Shown here piece after piece: positions 45,556 to 56,515 of a stretch of 64,000 nt of DNA. Below the pieces are notes generated by a model that worked only from the letters and a program-made list of their open reading frames with translations, was not told where the DNA came from and searched no databases. The stretch is from NCBI GenBank assembly GCA_958295665.1, contig OY282558.1:309352092-309416091 (forward strand), read 5' to 3'. The stretch is from Tipula vernalis (taxonomy: Eukaryota > Arthropoda > Insecta > Diptera > Tipulidae). Both the position numbers and the translations under genes were made by a program. Every line of letters begins with the position of its first letter. Positions within the stretch are counted from its first letter, which is position 1.

Positions 45556-46213
45556 TGTTTGTTAAGAATTTAATTTGTCTGTCTGTAATACGTTGATTTT
45601 TCGGCATTTTTTATAGACAAATATATTAATTGTTCATGGCAATCCCAATATTTTCGATTTGGTAAATCAGAAAAATATAGAGGCCAATCGCTCATAATAT
45701 ATCTACTGAAAAAAAGTAGAAATATCTTCCCCCCTGTGGTACAGGTACAATGGAATTTTAAAAATAAAAATGTGAATGTAAAACTATTTTATATTTGTTT
45801 AAAATTAAAAATTCTTAAATTCAAATACAAAAAATAATAATTTCTACGTCAGTCTTAATTCTGAGGTATCATCGTTAAAGAAAATTCGACTAACTTTAGA
45901 TATTTGTACTTCTAACGACTTAAACAAGATTTTCAACGTTTGCTAAAGTTTTAAAATTCCATATAGGCATTAGCAAAAGCCAACGAGTTTTGCAGAAATC
46001 TAAAACTATTTAATATTCAACATCAGTTTTATAAAGAAATTCTTGAGGTACGCATACACTCGAATACTCGAACGTACGAGTACTCTCGAATACACGCATA
46101 ATATCAAAGCAACCTTGATTATACAAAGCCATAGTCTAAAAAACGAAGCTTTTGTAAGGGAATTAGAAATGAGGAAAAAAACAAACTTTTCATGGTAAAA
46201 TACACAAAACATA
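45556..46213. other. No supported gene
   Basis: AT-rich spacer between element A and the foldback MITE. Short open frames only. Confidence 0.5.
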
Positions 46214-46477
46214 TCGTCGGCCTAACTGTGAATTAACGTATCTGACATTTTTTCGAAAGTTCTTTATTGGTACTAAATGTTTCGTCATGAGAAACTCTGT
46301 CTGAATTTTCCACCCGCGTTGGTTCACCGTTAGCACGGCGATGTCGTCCTAACAGTCAATTAACGTGGGTGCAGGAATTCAGGTGCAGTTTCTCACGACG
46401 AACATTTTAGTATCAGAGATGAGTTTTTGAGAAAATGTCAGTTACGTTCATTCGTTAATTCACAGTTAGGCCGACGA
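46214..46477. mobile_element. Foldback MITE with TA flanks
   Basis: The left arm starts TCGTCGGCCTAACTGTGAAT at 46214; the right arm ends with its exact reverse complement at 46477. The arms remain alignable for more than 100 bp each, through GTGAGAAACT-like and CCCACGTT-like blocks, so nearly the whole 264 bp folds on itself. TA at 46212-46213 and 46478-46479 suggests mobilisation by a Tc1/mariner-type transposase. Confidence 0.85.
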
Positions 46478-46641
46478 TATGGGAAATCACTTTTTTTCCT
46501 AAGACAAATTTTTAAAAGAAAACTTTACAAATTCTTAATTATGATTTCTGCAATATTTTCTGCTGTGATAATTTGGCTGCGTACAGTTTAACATTAATTT
46601 ATCACAAAAAAATTATTTCGCATAGAAATCGGACACGTCCT

Positions 46642-46852
46642 TGTAGTATCTGTATTATATGTAGTATCTGTATTATCGACTGTATTGTTGACTACGCTAC
46701 TGACGTACTGACGACAATGAGTAAAAGGTACAAGAGATATTATTATTTATTATTATGTTGTGTGATTCCAAAGAGAGTGGTCACTGGTCAGAGTTTGTGA
46801 AATAATATATTATATGTTCAACCATGTGTTTTATTTAATTCAATCTTCTACA
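46642..46852 (+). repeat. 5' LTR (211 bp)
   Basis: Begins TGTAGTATCTGTATTAT and ends CAATCTTCTACA. It contains an internal repeat of the TGTAGTATCTG unit. It is 19 bp longer than the 3' LTR because of an extra stretch near 46790-46808 absent from the other copy. Confidence 0.9.
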
Positions 46853-47816
46853 ATTGGCGACGAGGATATATTATAATATATAAAGAAAAAAATGGATAAT
46901 GAAATTAGCGGAAACGAAGCACAAGTATCAAAGGTAATCTGATTTTGTGAATTTATGGTTAAATTGAAAAAAATAGAGAAAAAGGAAAACTGGTGAGGTT
47001 ATTTCTGGTGATAAAATTATTAAATGGCCTGTGTGGCAAAATAGAGATGGCCTGTGTGGCAAAATAGAAAAAAGAAATCTGGTTAGGTTATTTTAGATGC
47101 TGTGTGCAGAGGGAGATAATCCTTAAAGAAGTGGTATAACTGTTTTCAAGAATGCAGGGATGTAATGGAAATGAATGTCACAAGTATAACGTGATGTCTA
47201 AATATTTGTTTGGATTGTTTGGTTAACGGGAAATTTAACTGTGTGTTGAGAGAAATAGAAAAAACTAGAATTTTGAGATTGATTGAAATAAAATAATAAT
47301 ATAAAAAAATATATATATACCATATAGATATATAAGGTTATGTACCCTGTTTACATTTGGGATGAATGAATGAAAGGATTTAGAAAAAAAAAAAAAAATT
47401 AGATTTTTTTTATCTGTTTAGGAAAATCGTTAACGGTACCGTCAAATGTAAAGCAATTCTTGTGTGACACATTGGGAAGTTCAGGTGGAAAAGAATGGGA
47501 GAAGTGGAAAAGGAATTTTTCGTTGTTTTAAAAAATTAATGTAATTACCGATTCCGAACAAAGAAAAGATTACTTATTATATATGGCCGGAGAACAAGTC
47601 CAAGATGTAGTGGCTGAATTGGCAGAAGAGGCACTTATTATTCGCCCGCCAGAGAATGACGATGTGTTTAATAAATTGGTTAGAGCGTTGGATGATCAAT
47701 TTTCGCCAAAACATAATGAGGCTATTGAACAAATGGTATTTCAAAATTTAGCACAAGAACCCGATGAAAAATTTCAAAAATTTATTCTGCGATTGAATCA
47801 GCAAGCAAAGAAAAAT

Positions 47817-48511
47817 TGAGGTGTGGCCAACACACGACTTTCTTTTACGAACAGAGAATTTTGAGAAATTTAATTTTTTTTTAAATTTTTTTTTTTAATT
47901 TTTAAATTTTAAAATTTTTTTTTAATTCTTAATTTTTTATTTTTATTTGTTTTTAATTTTTGGAAACATTTTGTTTTGAGTAGTAGTTTGTAAACCTAAT
48001 ACTTTTTAAGATATTTGCAAAATAAATTTTCTGGACCAAGGGAGTGGCCCCTTCCGGTTAGCCGATTTGGAGTAAATTTCACTGGGACCTCCCAATTTAT
48101 CAAAAAAGCTTAAATCTGGAGTTTCATTTCGATTGGTTAAACCATCTGGGCTGTAGAGAGGACACAGACAGACTGACAGACTGACAGACTGACAGACTGA
48201 CAGACTGACAGACTGACAGACTGACAGACTGACAGACTGACAGACTGACAGACTGACAGACTGACAGACTGACAGACTGACAGACTGACAGACTGACAGA
48301 CTGACAGACTGACAGACTGACAGACTGACAGACTGACAGACTGACAGACTGACAGACTGACAGACTGACAGACTGACAGACTGACAGACAGACACCATTT
48401 CGAAACCCACTTTTTCGGACTCAGGGGACCTCAAAACAAATAAATCTCTAAAAATCTCAAGGTCCAAAATTTTCATGATTACTATACTTTATTTTACTAG
48501 AGTAAGAAAGT
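47817..48511. mobile_element. 0.7-kb insertion in gag carrying an 8-bp minisatellite
   Basis: Gag sequence is cleanly interrupted between AAAAAT (47811-47816) and AAAATGTGG (48512-48520), suggesting a short AAAAT duplication. The insert has a T/A-rich left half and, at about 48165-48393, some 27 copies of GACTGACA. No inverted ends or protein are evident. Its minus-strand open frame is just the repeat read as SVCQ/SVSL units. Confidence 0.65.
48165..48393. repeat. (GACTGACA)n minisatellite, about 27 copies
   Basis: Almost perfect tandem 8-mers with no spacers, hence not a CRISPR array. The homogeneity suggests recent expansion or active slippage. Confidence 0.95.
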
Positions 48512-49329
48512 AAAATGTGGTTTTGGTGACCATAAAAATAAGTTCATAAGAAACCAAATTGTTGCAAAATGCCAATCAGGAAGTTTACGCCGCGAGGGTC
48601 TAGAGAAACCTGAGACATCATTAGGGCAGATTATCGATAAGGGTATTGCATTTGAAATGGTACATGAACAAGAACTAGCCAAAAAAGGAACTTCAAAGCA
48701 AAATACCGTAGCGATAGATTCTACCGTGAACAAAATAACCGACAGAAAAGAATGTTCTCAATGTAGCAGTAAAACTCATGATTCAAAATCTTCTGAATGT
48801 CCAGCGTTAAACCGAAAATGCTTCAAATGTGAAAACAAAGGCCATTTTTCGAGTAATTGCCGCACGGTAGGTTGGAAACAAAATCGAAATAATCAACGAA
48901 GTGATTGTCTTGGTAACGAACGAAATAATTTCGGTATACGTCCATTCCCACATAATGGAAACAGTCGTGGAATGTATTCAAAAAGATTCTGGAATTCCGG
49001 AAACAACGATGATCGGTATAATAAGATTGAAACGGTCCAAAATGTGCAAGACAACGAACCGGGCTATATATTCGGTATCGATGGTCCAGATGGAAATGAA
49101 ATTGGTTGTATTTTAGGCGGGGTTAAACTGAACATGATAATTGATTCTGGATCAAAGCAAAACATTATTGATCAAAATAGTTCGGAGATGTTGAGACATA
49201 AGAAGATTAAGATTGTCAACATGGTCAAATTACCGGATAAAAATTTTAAGGCTTATGGTGGATATTCATTGGAAGCTATAGGTATTATTGAAGCGGAAAT
49301 AATCCCAAAGAACAATAGCAAAGTTCTAT

Positions 49330-51887
49330 GTGGTTAAAAATATGGGTAAACCATTATTGGGTTTATTTACGGCAAAACTATTAAAGGTTTTAAAAATAGG
49401 ATCAGAAGTTGATGTAAACAATATTGAACAACCACGGCCACTGGGTAAAATTAAAGGGGTAATTATTGATTTACCCATTGATGAATCAGTAAAACCAGTT
49501 GCACAGCCTTACCGCAGAATTCCAGTTTCTATTGAACAAGCTGTATCAAAGAAAATTCATGAATTAATGGCACTAGAAGTAATTGAATCAGTGAAAGGTG
49601 CACCAACATGGATCTCACCAATGGTCGAGGTACCAAAAGGAAATGGCCAGGTAAGAATTTGTATTGACATGAGACGTGTTAACAAAGCAATTAAAAGAGA
49701 GAATCACCCGCTACTGGTGATTGAAAACTTTTTACCGCATTTGACAAATGGAAAGATATTCTCGAAACTCGATATTAGTATTGCATTTCATCAAGTGGAA
49801 ATATCAGAACAGTCACGACACCTCACCACATTTATCACCAACAAAGGTTTATTCAGATACACCCGGTTGATGTTTGGAATTTCGTGCGCTCCTGAAATAT
49901 TTCAAAAGTTAATGGAACAAATTTTGGTGGGTTGTGACGGTTGTATGAATTTTATTGATGAAATCATAGTCTATGGCTCAACACAGGAACAACACAATGA
50001 TCGATTAAACAAAGTCCTTGATACATTAGAAAAATGGGGCGTAACATTAAACAAGAGTAAATGTGTATTTGGTGTCAGTAAAATTGTATTTTTGGGACAT
50101 GAATTGTATGGTGATGGAATAAGACCAACACATGATAAAGTTCATGTAATCAAGCAATTTAGGTCACCGCTAAATGCGGATGAAGTTCGTAGTTTCTTAG
50201 GGTAGTTTAACTATGTGGGGCGATTTATCCCTGATTTAGCGACGGTGACATTTGAATTGAGGAAGCTAATTAGAAAGGAAGAAAAATTAATTTGGGGCCC
50301 GAAGCAGCAGGAATCGTTTGATGAATTAAAATCAAGATTATCAAGTGAGACTGTCCTGGGGTATTACAATGTTGAAAATAGAACTCAAATATAGCGGATG
50401 CCAGTCCGGTAGGACTTGGAGCTGTTTTAATCCAAATTTGTGATTTACAACCGAAAATAATATCGTATACAAGTAAAAGTTTGACCAAAACAGAACAGCG
50501 TTATTGCCAGACAGAAAAGGAGACATTGGCCTTAGTTTGGGCGGTCGAGAAATTTCATTTTTATGTATGCGGAAAGGAATTTGATCTAATTACCGATCAT
50601 AAACCATTAGAAATAATTTTTGGTACAAGTTCGAGACCTTGTGCACGAATTGAACGATGGGTAATGCGACTACAGTAGTATCAGTATACTGTAATTTACA
50701 AACGTGGAAAATATAATATCGCGGATCCTTTGTCACGGTTATATACGCAAATTGGCCAACCGCACCCATTCGATGATGAATCTGAATGTTACATAAATGA
50801 GTTAGTGGAAGCGGTTAGGCCAGTCGCGATTAAATTAATAGAAATTGACCAAGAATCGAGAAGAGATGTTGACGTACAAAATGTTAAGATTGGATTAGAT
50901 TCTGGTACGTGGACTAAAGATACACAAATCTATAAAATATTTGAAAATGAACTATGCTTTTCGGGAAATATTCTATTACGAGGCACAAGAATTGTGATCC
51001 CCAGGTCGTTGCGTACTAGAACGTTAGAATTGGCACACATCGGGTACCCGGGATGTACTGTGATGGAAAAACGTATACGAGCTAAGGTTTGGTGGCCTAA
51101 AATTGATGAAGACGTAGAAAAATCAGTAAAAAGTTGCCGTTCCTGTTTAATTACATCGAGACCGGATCCACCAGAACCAATAAAACGGAAGGAATTACCA
51201 ACTCAGTCTTGGCAGGATGTAGCCAATGATTTTATGGGGCCTTTGCTTTCCGGACATTATTTACTAGTAGTCGTTGATTACTACAGTCGTTATAAAGAAG
51301 TCGAAATAATGCCAAAATAGATGCAAAGTTGAACGTCAAAATCGATCTTTGAAAAAACGTATTATCATCAGTCAACACTGGACTATTTATTGTGTTATCG
51401 ATCAACAAAACATCCAACGACAGGTAAATCGCCTGCAGAATTAATGTTTGGGTGCCGGATCATGCGCGACAAACTACCGCAATGGGGAATGCCAATGGAG
51501 GCAGATGAAGAAGTGATTGAAAAGGACAAAGAAATGAAAGAAAAAGGGAAGATATATATTGACAAACGTCGCGGAGCAAAGGCAAATGCAATTAAGGTCG
51601 GCGATACTGTTTTGGTGAAAGAAATGGTAAAACATAACAAGTTAACCCCTGAATTTGGGTCGGACGATTTTATTGTTGTGGAGCGAAGTGGTTCAGAGGT
51701 ACTAGTCGAATCAACAGATGGGAAAACTTGCCGTCGAAACGTTACTCATTTAAAACGGGTTCCGTCTCTTGGACCAGCAGATGTCGGAAATAAATTTGAT
51801 ACAATTTTGGAACCAGAAGAAATGAAAGAGGATGAACCCAGCCGTCTAAAACGGAAAATCGTTAAACCAAAGCGTTTCGAAGTTTAG
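49330..51887 (+). pseudogene. Gypsy pol: reverse transcriptase, RNase H, integrase
   Basis: RT block 49330-50205: VRICIDMRRVNKAI, FSKLDISIAFHQVE and the catalytic box MNFIDEIIVYG near 49950, where the usual second Asp is Glu. An in-frame TAG at 50203-50205 is followed by the connection domain. RNase H shows ADASPVGLGAVLI after a frameshift near 50390, then TEKETLALVWAVEKF. Integrase has the zinc-binding HxH...CxxC region (ELAHIGYPGC ... CRSCL, 51030-51150) and the first Asp (VANDFMGP). A stop at 51318-51320 and a deletion then remove most of the core. VERQNRSLKK near 51330 and a C-terminal domain to 51887 remain. The element cannot transpose on its own. Confidence 0.9.
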
Positions 51888-52044
51888 GGAGTGTGAAATA
51901 TTATTTTGTTGATTTAGTTTTTACTAGATTATTGAGTTTAAAGTTTAATGAAAAACTATTTATGCTGATGTTTTAGTTAAGTAGAATTAAAATGGATTCG
52001 AATAATAATAATTAAAAAAAAATAATAGTAAAAGAAAGAAGAGA

Positions 52045-52236
52045 TGTAGTATCTGTATTATCTGTAGTATCTGTATTATCGACTGTATTGTTGACTATGC
52101 TACTGACGTACTGACGACGGTGAGTAAAAGATACAAGAGATATTATTATTTATTATTATGTTTTGTGATTCCAAAGAGAGTGGTCACTAGTCATTATATG
52201 TTCAACCATGTGTTTTATTTAATTCAATCTTCTACA
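52045..52236 (+). repeat. 3' LTR (192 bp)
   Basis: Copy of the left LTR, lacking the 19-bp stretch and with a handful of substitutions. The polypurine tract lies immediately upstream. Confidence 0.9.
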
Positions 52237-52241
52237 GTCCT

Positions 52242-53633
52242 AAATAATTTTTTTTCGTATTTTCTGAAAATTTTTTAGGCATCTTATTACGTACACTAGT
52301 AAAACTAAAGATAAATTTAGCAAGTATTAATTTTAAACAATATCGTCAGAGTCAAATTTGATGAAATGAAATTTCGAAAAATATATTTTAGAAATAATTT
52401 AATTTTAATATTTCTGGAATTAATATTTATTTCATACCAATATAGTCTTCTTGTATATTGTTGTTAAAGATATATAAAAAAACCTTCATATAAACATTTT
52501 ATAATATTTTTGCTTTTTCCATTAAAAAACTTGAAGCTAAAAAACACCATTTTTACTATAGATTCCCAAGGAAATCAGTGAAAACTTATACCACTAAAAA
52601 AGCTTCTAAAAAATACGTCGTGCTGATTATGGTTCTATGTATACTCTAGAAGGCTGTGGTAATACTTGAATAGTATATCTTTAGGAATAATCACATAAAA
52701 CTACTTATTATTGATTTCGAAACAACCGGAAGACGATCAGCTGCAGATTAAATTGCTTTGTGTGTAATACGGGCAGGTCAGATAATTCCTATATCATCTC
52801 TTTCCATAACTTTTAGCATTTTATTTACATATGCAAATATGTAAGTTTAAACATAATTCTGTGGAAAATTTATGTGTGAAATGTGGTACATTTGGTACAT
52901 TCGATACTCTTGTGGTACAGTTTGCTATGTGGTACGTTAGTTCAAAATGTGGTACAATGCCACACAATGTGGTACTTATAGTCACCCAAGTTTAAATGTC
53001 AGATATTAGGAACCCGGTTTATATACATAATAAGAAAAGTAAATCATGAATTCATTGGATATAATCTTAGTGCAATATTTGGTTTTCAACTGTGAGTATG
53101 TAAATAAGTTATTTTGATGTGGTTTGTATGAAATTTTTGTTAAAGGTGGCAACTTATATATTATCAGCAAAAACGCTGCTGTAGTTTTTTGTATCTCAGC
53201 CACAATCTAATAAACATATTGTTAAAAATGAGAAACGTGCCATATACGACATATTACAAAAAAATTTAATTTAGCCCAAACACCAAATTTAGTCCCAGCT
53301 TCTACAGCTAAAAATAGTAAGCTTTTCTTTGCAGCAAATATATTTGATCCAAACGTTTTTAAAGCTGTGTTTCTTATTTAAATCCGTAAATCGCGCAGAT
53401 TGTGAAATCTTAAATCAGATCGATTTGGTCGATCTGAAATAAGAAACAGGTTTCAGATTTTTTAGATCAAAAAAATGATCAACTGTCATCGAACTGTCAA
53501 AAAAAAAATTATTTTCATTAGCTAGTGAACAACGCCAACGTGATTTAGTGATTTAAACAGTGATTTTTATTTACCCATGCTTATATTGGACACGAGAAAC
53601 CGCTACCCGAATTTTTGACCCACGCTTAAAACA
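52242..53633. other. No supported gene; TGTGGTAC cluster
   Basis: AT-rich. At about 52877-52976 the word TGTGGTAC or TTGGTAC occurs seven times in roughly 100 bp. Near 53370-53450 a GTTTCTTATTT / AAATAAGAAAC inverted pair lies just upstream of the Harbinger-like fragment and may be a transposon end. Confidence 0.4.
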
Positions 53634-53999
53634 TTGGATATAAGAAATCATCAACAAATGACTGACCCGCGCCTAAAAATTTCATACCACACGAGATTCC
53701 GCTACACGATTGATAAAATGAACGACTTAAAAAGGCAACAAGTTTTTGCTTTATTGCAAGGAGCTGAGATGATTATGTTCAACGACTCTGAAGAAGAAGA
53801 AGAAGTGGAATACGAACACTATGGAAAATCTAACGTGTTAAATTACGCTGAGGAAATTCTACAACGAATGTTGGATGGGCAGTTCAAACAGCATTTCCGA
53901 ATGAACGGTGGGACATTCCAACATATTTGCATTTTGCACATTTTCGTTATGCAAAACAATTTTTTCAATTGTGGATGTTCTATGGCCGATTCTGGCTAA
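53634..53999 (+). pseudogene. Harbinger-like transposase, N-terminal fragment
   Basis: An acidic stretch (NDSEEEEEVEYE) is followed by QFKQHFRMNGGTFQHIC near 53880-53930, the alpha-helical N-terminal signature of HARBI1-type transposases. The reading frame then runs into unrelated sequence and stops. The catalytic part is not downstream on this strand; a matching catalytic portion lies on the minus strand at 55517-56515. Confidence 0.55.
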
Positions 54000-54253
54000 A
54001 GTATAATATGGACAAACGTGAAACTTGGCCAGAATACTAACCGCATTTTGTTTTAATTCGAATGTTAATAAAAGGTGGGATTTCTGGAAATCGTCCATAT
54101 AACCTCTTCGAAAAACCACGATTATGATCAATTGTGGATGTTCTTTGGCCGATTCTGGCCAATATAAACTATTTTCAAGGTCAGTTTAGTAACGCACAAT
54201 TTTACACAATCATCATACTCCGAAAAATATGTTTTATTATATAAACGGAATAT

Positions 54254-54292
54254 ATGGGATTTCTGGTGTGATAATCACGTGAGAAATCCCAT
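54254..54292. repeat. Hairpin with 11-bp arms
   Basis: ATGGGATTTCT at 54254-54264 pairs with AGAAATCCCAT at 54282-54292. The unit TGGGATTTCTGG also appears near 54075 and 54396. Confidence 0.75.
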
Positions 54293-54464
54293 CCTATTTC
54301 CTAAAGTACGCTATACACAAATTTTCTAATTACAGGCACAAAATTGCACAATCCCAATTGTCCGAATTATATATAGAAATCTTGGGTTTTCTTAAATGGG
54401 ATTTCTGGTGTGATGTACACTCAATACTGCCTTTCCAGCCAGCTGTCATTAAAATAAAACAATT

Positions 54465-55159
54465 ATGCATTCTGATGTTAATCAATTTATGGGTGAAAAT
54501 AATTCAATAAATCCAAATGAATACGTGTTTGACAGCGAAATAGGTAAGTTCAAATGAAAGTTTTTTAAGAGAAGTATGTAATTAGTCATTTATGTAATTG
54601 TGAAAAAAATGTGGACATGCCAATATAAATTATGTTGGCATGTCGTCAACTTGAGTTTTGTTAGAGAGCATCTACATTGTGTTAAAGTTAAATGTAAAAC
54701 AGGTATATTATTTATATGTGTTACTAAATAATTGTTTGCATGCATGTTGTATTAATTTTGAAAAACGTTATCGTTATTTTAGGCACATACACGTATATTG
54801 GCCCACCAGTATTTTACGGCGAAAATAAATCTGTTCCTGAAATAAAAAAAACAACAAATATTGAAACAAGAAATAATCATCCCAGTTGCTCTTATACAAC
54901 AACCGAATCGGATCAAATACAAACGTTGATGATGACTAATGGATATAAATTGTCTATAACTCAATGTAGAGACAAATTCAATAATCTGCAACGTTTGTAC
55001 CGTAAAAAATGCGACCATGATTGTCGTACCGGTGTCGAACCTTTTGAATTTGACTATTTTGAGGAGTTTGATGAGCTATTTGGTAGAAACCACTCATCTA
55101 CTCCAATTGCAGTCCCTTCCAGCCTTCAGCCACATACAATCATAGTTGCACCTGTTTGA
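54465..55159 (+). CDS. MADF/Myb-like protein of a Harbinger-type element
   Basis: Two exons, 54465-54543 and 54783-55159 (GT donor, AG acceptor), 456 nt, 151 aa. The C-terminal half matches the last helix of a trihelix/MADF domain: QIQTLMMTNGYKLSITQCRD, KFNNLQRLYRKKCDHDC, then a DYFEEFDELFG tail. The first tryptophan helix expected at the N-terminus is not seen, so the domain may be truncated, or a further exon may exist. A 33-codon open stretch beginning at an ATG (WTCQYKLCWHV, near 54609) with a donor-like end near 54702 lies in the intron. It probably belongs with the transposase at 55517 as a two-gene element. Confidence 0.55.
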
Positions 55160-55516
55160 GATGTCTCATCGAATGGTCAGTTTTATGTTTTAGATTGATA
55201 CATTTTATTTCATTTTTTGTTAAATTTTATGTACTAGTATTCGTAACATTAATAATTATTTTGTTATTATAGATTCCGATGATGAACCAAAACCACCTTA
55301 AGAAAAAAAAAATTGGGCAACAACTCGTTTTGTAGGAATTGGAGGAAATGAAAAAAAAATCGAATAGAAAGATAGGCTGCTACGCGAGATTTTCAGCAAA
55401 AAATGCTGCAAATATGCGAGTCGGCTGACCAGCAAATAAGACAGTAATTAATAGAAATAATAAAAACTAAAAATTAAAATATATGATTTTGTTTAATTTA
55501 ATTGAATATTTCATTT

Positions 55517-56515
55517 TCAGTAATTGATTTGAGCAGAAATACTGTTTCTTTTCGTAATGGCATTGCTCGTTGACGAATCCCTTGTTCTGTTAAAAGGTTG
55601 AAGTACTTCGTTTGTATTATTTCTGTTCTGAATGGGTTGACCCTCCGTTATATAATCGCCGACTATGTCACCGTCAAAATCTAAGCAGATGTTATCTAAT
55701 ACGGAGCATGCAGTGATTGTTGTTGCTGCCCAATCTGTCCTGTGCATATCGAGATTTTTTAATTGACGAAATCTACCATAAAGCAGCGCGAAACTCCGTT
55801 CTACGACTTGTCTACAAGACGAATGTTTTGTGTTGAACCTGACTTCCGCAGCAGACATACAACCACGATTCATATAAGGTGTGATGTACCAATCCAACAG
55901 CGAGTACACCTTATCTCTCAAAATATATCCGCAATTTGGGAAAAATGCTGCCACATCTAATCCCTGATAAATATGGGAATTTTTAAAAATCCTAATATCC
56001 GGCACCAAACTTGGCCACCCACAGTATACGTCAATGTACCTCATGTCGACATCACAAATTGCCTGTAATGTCATTGAGGTAAAACATTTTCGATTAGTGT
56101 ATGCTTTGGCATCTGTTTTGGATACACTAAGGGCTACATAAGTACCATCCACGACTCCAATCAAAATTTTAAAAACATTATTGGCCCCAAAATTAGCTTT
56201 TCCGATTTGTAATTCTGGACCGGTTGGCCATTTAATGAATTCGGCAATTTCTAAATAGAGCGCATTGACCACGCGAACAAAACAATTGGACAGTAAACTC
56301 TTCGACATGTTGAAGCGCTCTGCAACAGATCTACAGTGAAAAAATGTAAAGTCATATAAACGAGATGCGTAAAACAAGATTCTAGCTACCTGTAAGAATT
56401 TGGCGTTGCCAAGAGCCAAATTACAGCTAGAAGTTGCTGCTTAACTTCAAGTTGCGGTCTACCTCCAGCGACATTTGTGGTATTAAATTTAGTAATGATT
56501 TACGACATTTACGAT
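55517..56515 (-). CDS. Harbinger-type transposase, catalytic part
   Basis: Two exons on the minus strand: about 56515-56390 (GGRPQLEVKQQLLAVIWLLA) and 56330-55517, joined through AG/A to read SYRSVAERFNMSKS. Catalytic residues: Asp in GVVDGTYVALS (about 56140), Asp in YILRDKVYSL (about 55920), where the usual Gly-Asp is Arg-Asp, and Glu in VVERSFALLYGRFRQLK (about 55790). The frame is open to 55517. The extreme N-terminus is missing on this strand. Its usual N-terminal sequence sits on the plus strand at 53634-53999, implying an inversion or two overlapping elements. Confidence 0.75.

Larger units (their letters stand above)
47430..49336 (+). pseudogene. Gypsy gag with zinc knuckles and protease start
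   Basis: Gag matrix/capsid-like sequence reads from about 47430 (KQFLCDTLGSSGGKEWEKW), with a premature TAA near 47527, and continues to 47816. A 0.7-kb insertion follows. Reading resumes at about 48512 (CGFGDHKNKF). The nucleocapsid has two Cys-His boxes near 48754-48855 (CSQCSSKTHDSKSSEC and CFKCENKGHFSSNC). The aspartic protease active site is the DSG of MIIDSGSKQ near 49140. An ATG at 46892 with a nearby donor-like site may mark a spliced leader. Confidence 0.82.
46642..52236 (+). mobile_element. Gypsy-type LTR retrotransposon, defective
   Basis: Two LTRs (46642-46852 and 52045-52236), each TG...CA, flanked by the 5-bp duplication GTCCT (46637-46641 and 52237-52241). A primer-binding region starts right after the left LTR (TTGGCGACGAGG near 46854). 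A purine-rich tract (AAAGAAAGAAGAGA) precedes the right LTR. The gene order is gag, protease, RT, RNase H, integrase, as in Gypsy. It has no envelope gene. It is inactivated by stops, frameshifts, an insertion in gag and a deletion in integrase. Confidence 0.93.

Noticed and set aside
48165..48393. Tandem repeats as a CRISPR array
   Set aside because: Units are 8 bp and adjoin with no spacers, there are no cas genes, and the genome is eukaryotic.
48006..48476. Minus-strand 156-codon open frame with repeating SVCQSVSL
   Set aside because: It is the translation of an 8-bp minisatellite; three 8-mers give 24 nt, so the frame stays open by arithmetic. No start context, no non-repeat domain.
46637..52241. 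Gypsy element as an endogenous retrovirus with envelope
   Set aside because: After integrase, only the integrase C-terminal domain and about 155 bp precede the 3' LTR. There is no room for, and no sign of, an envelope gene.
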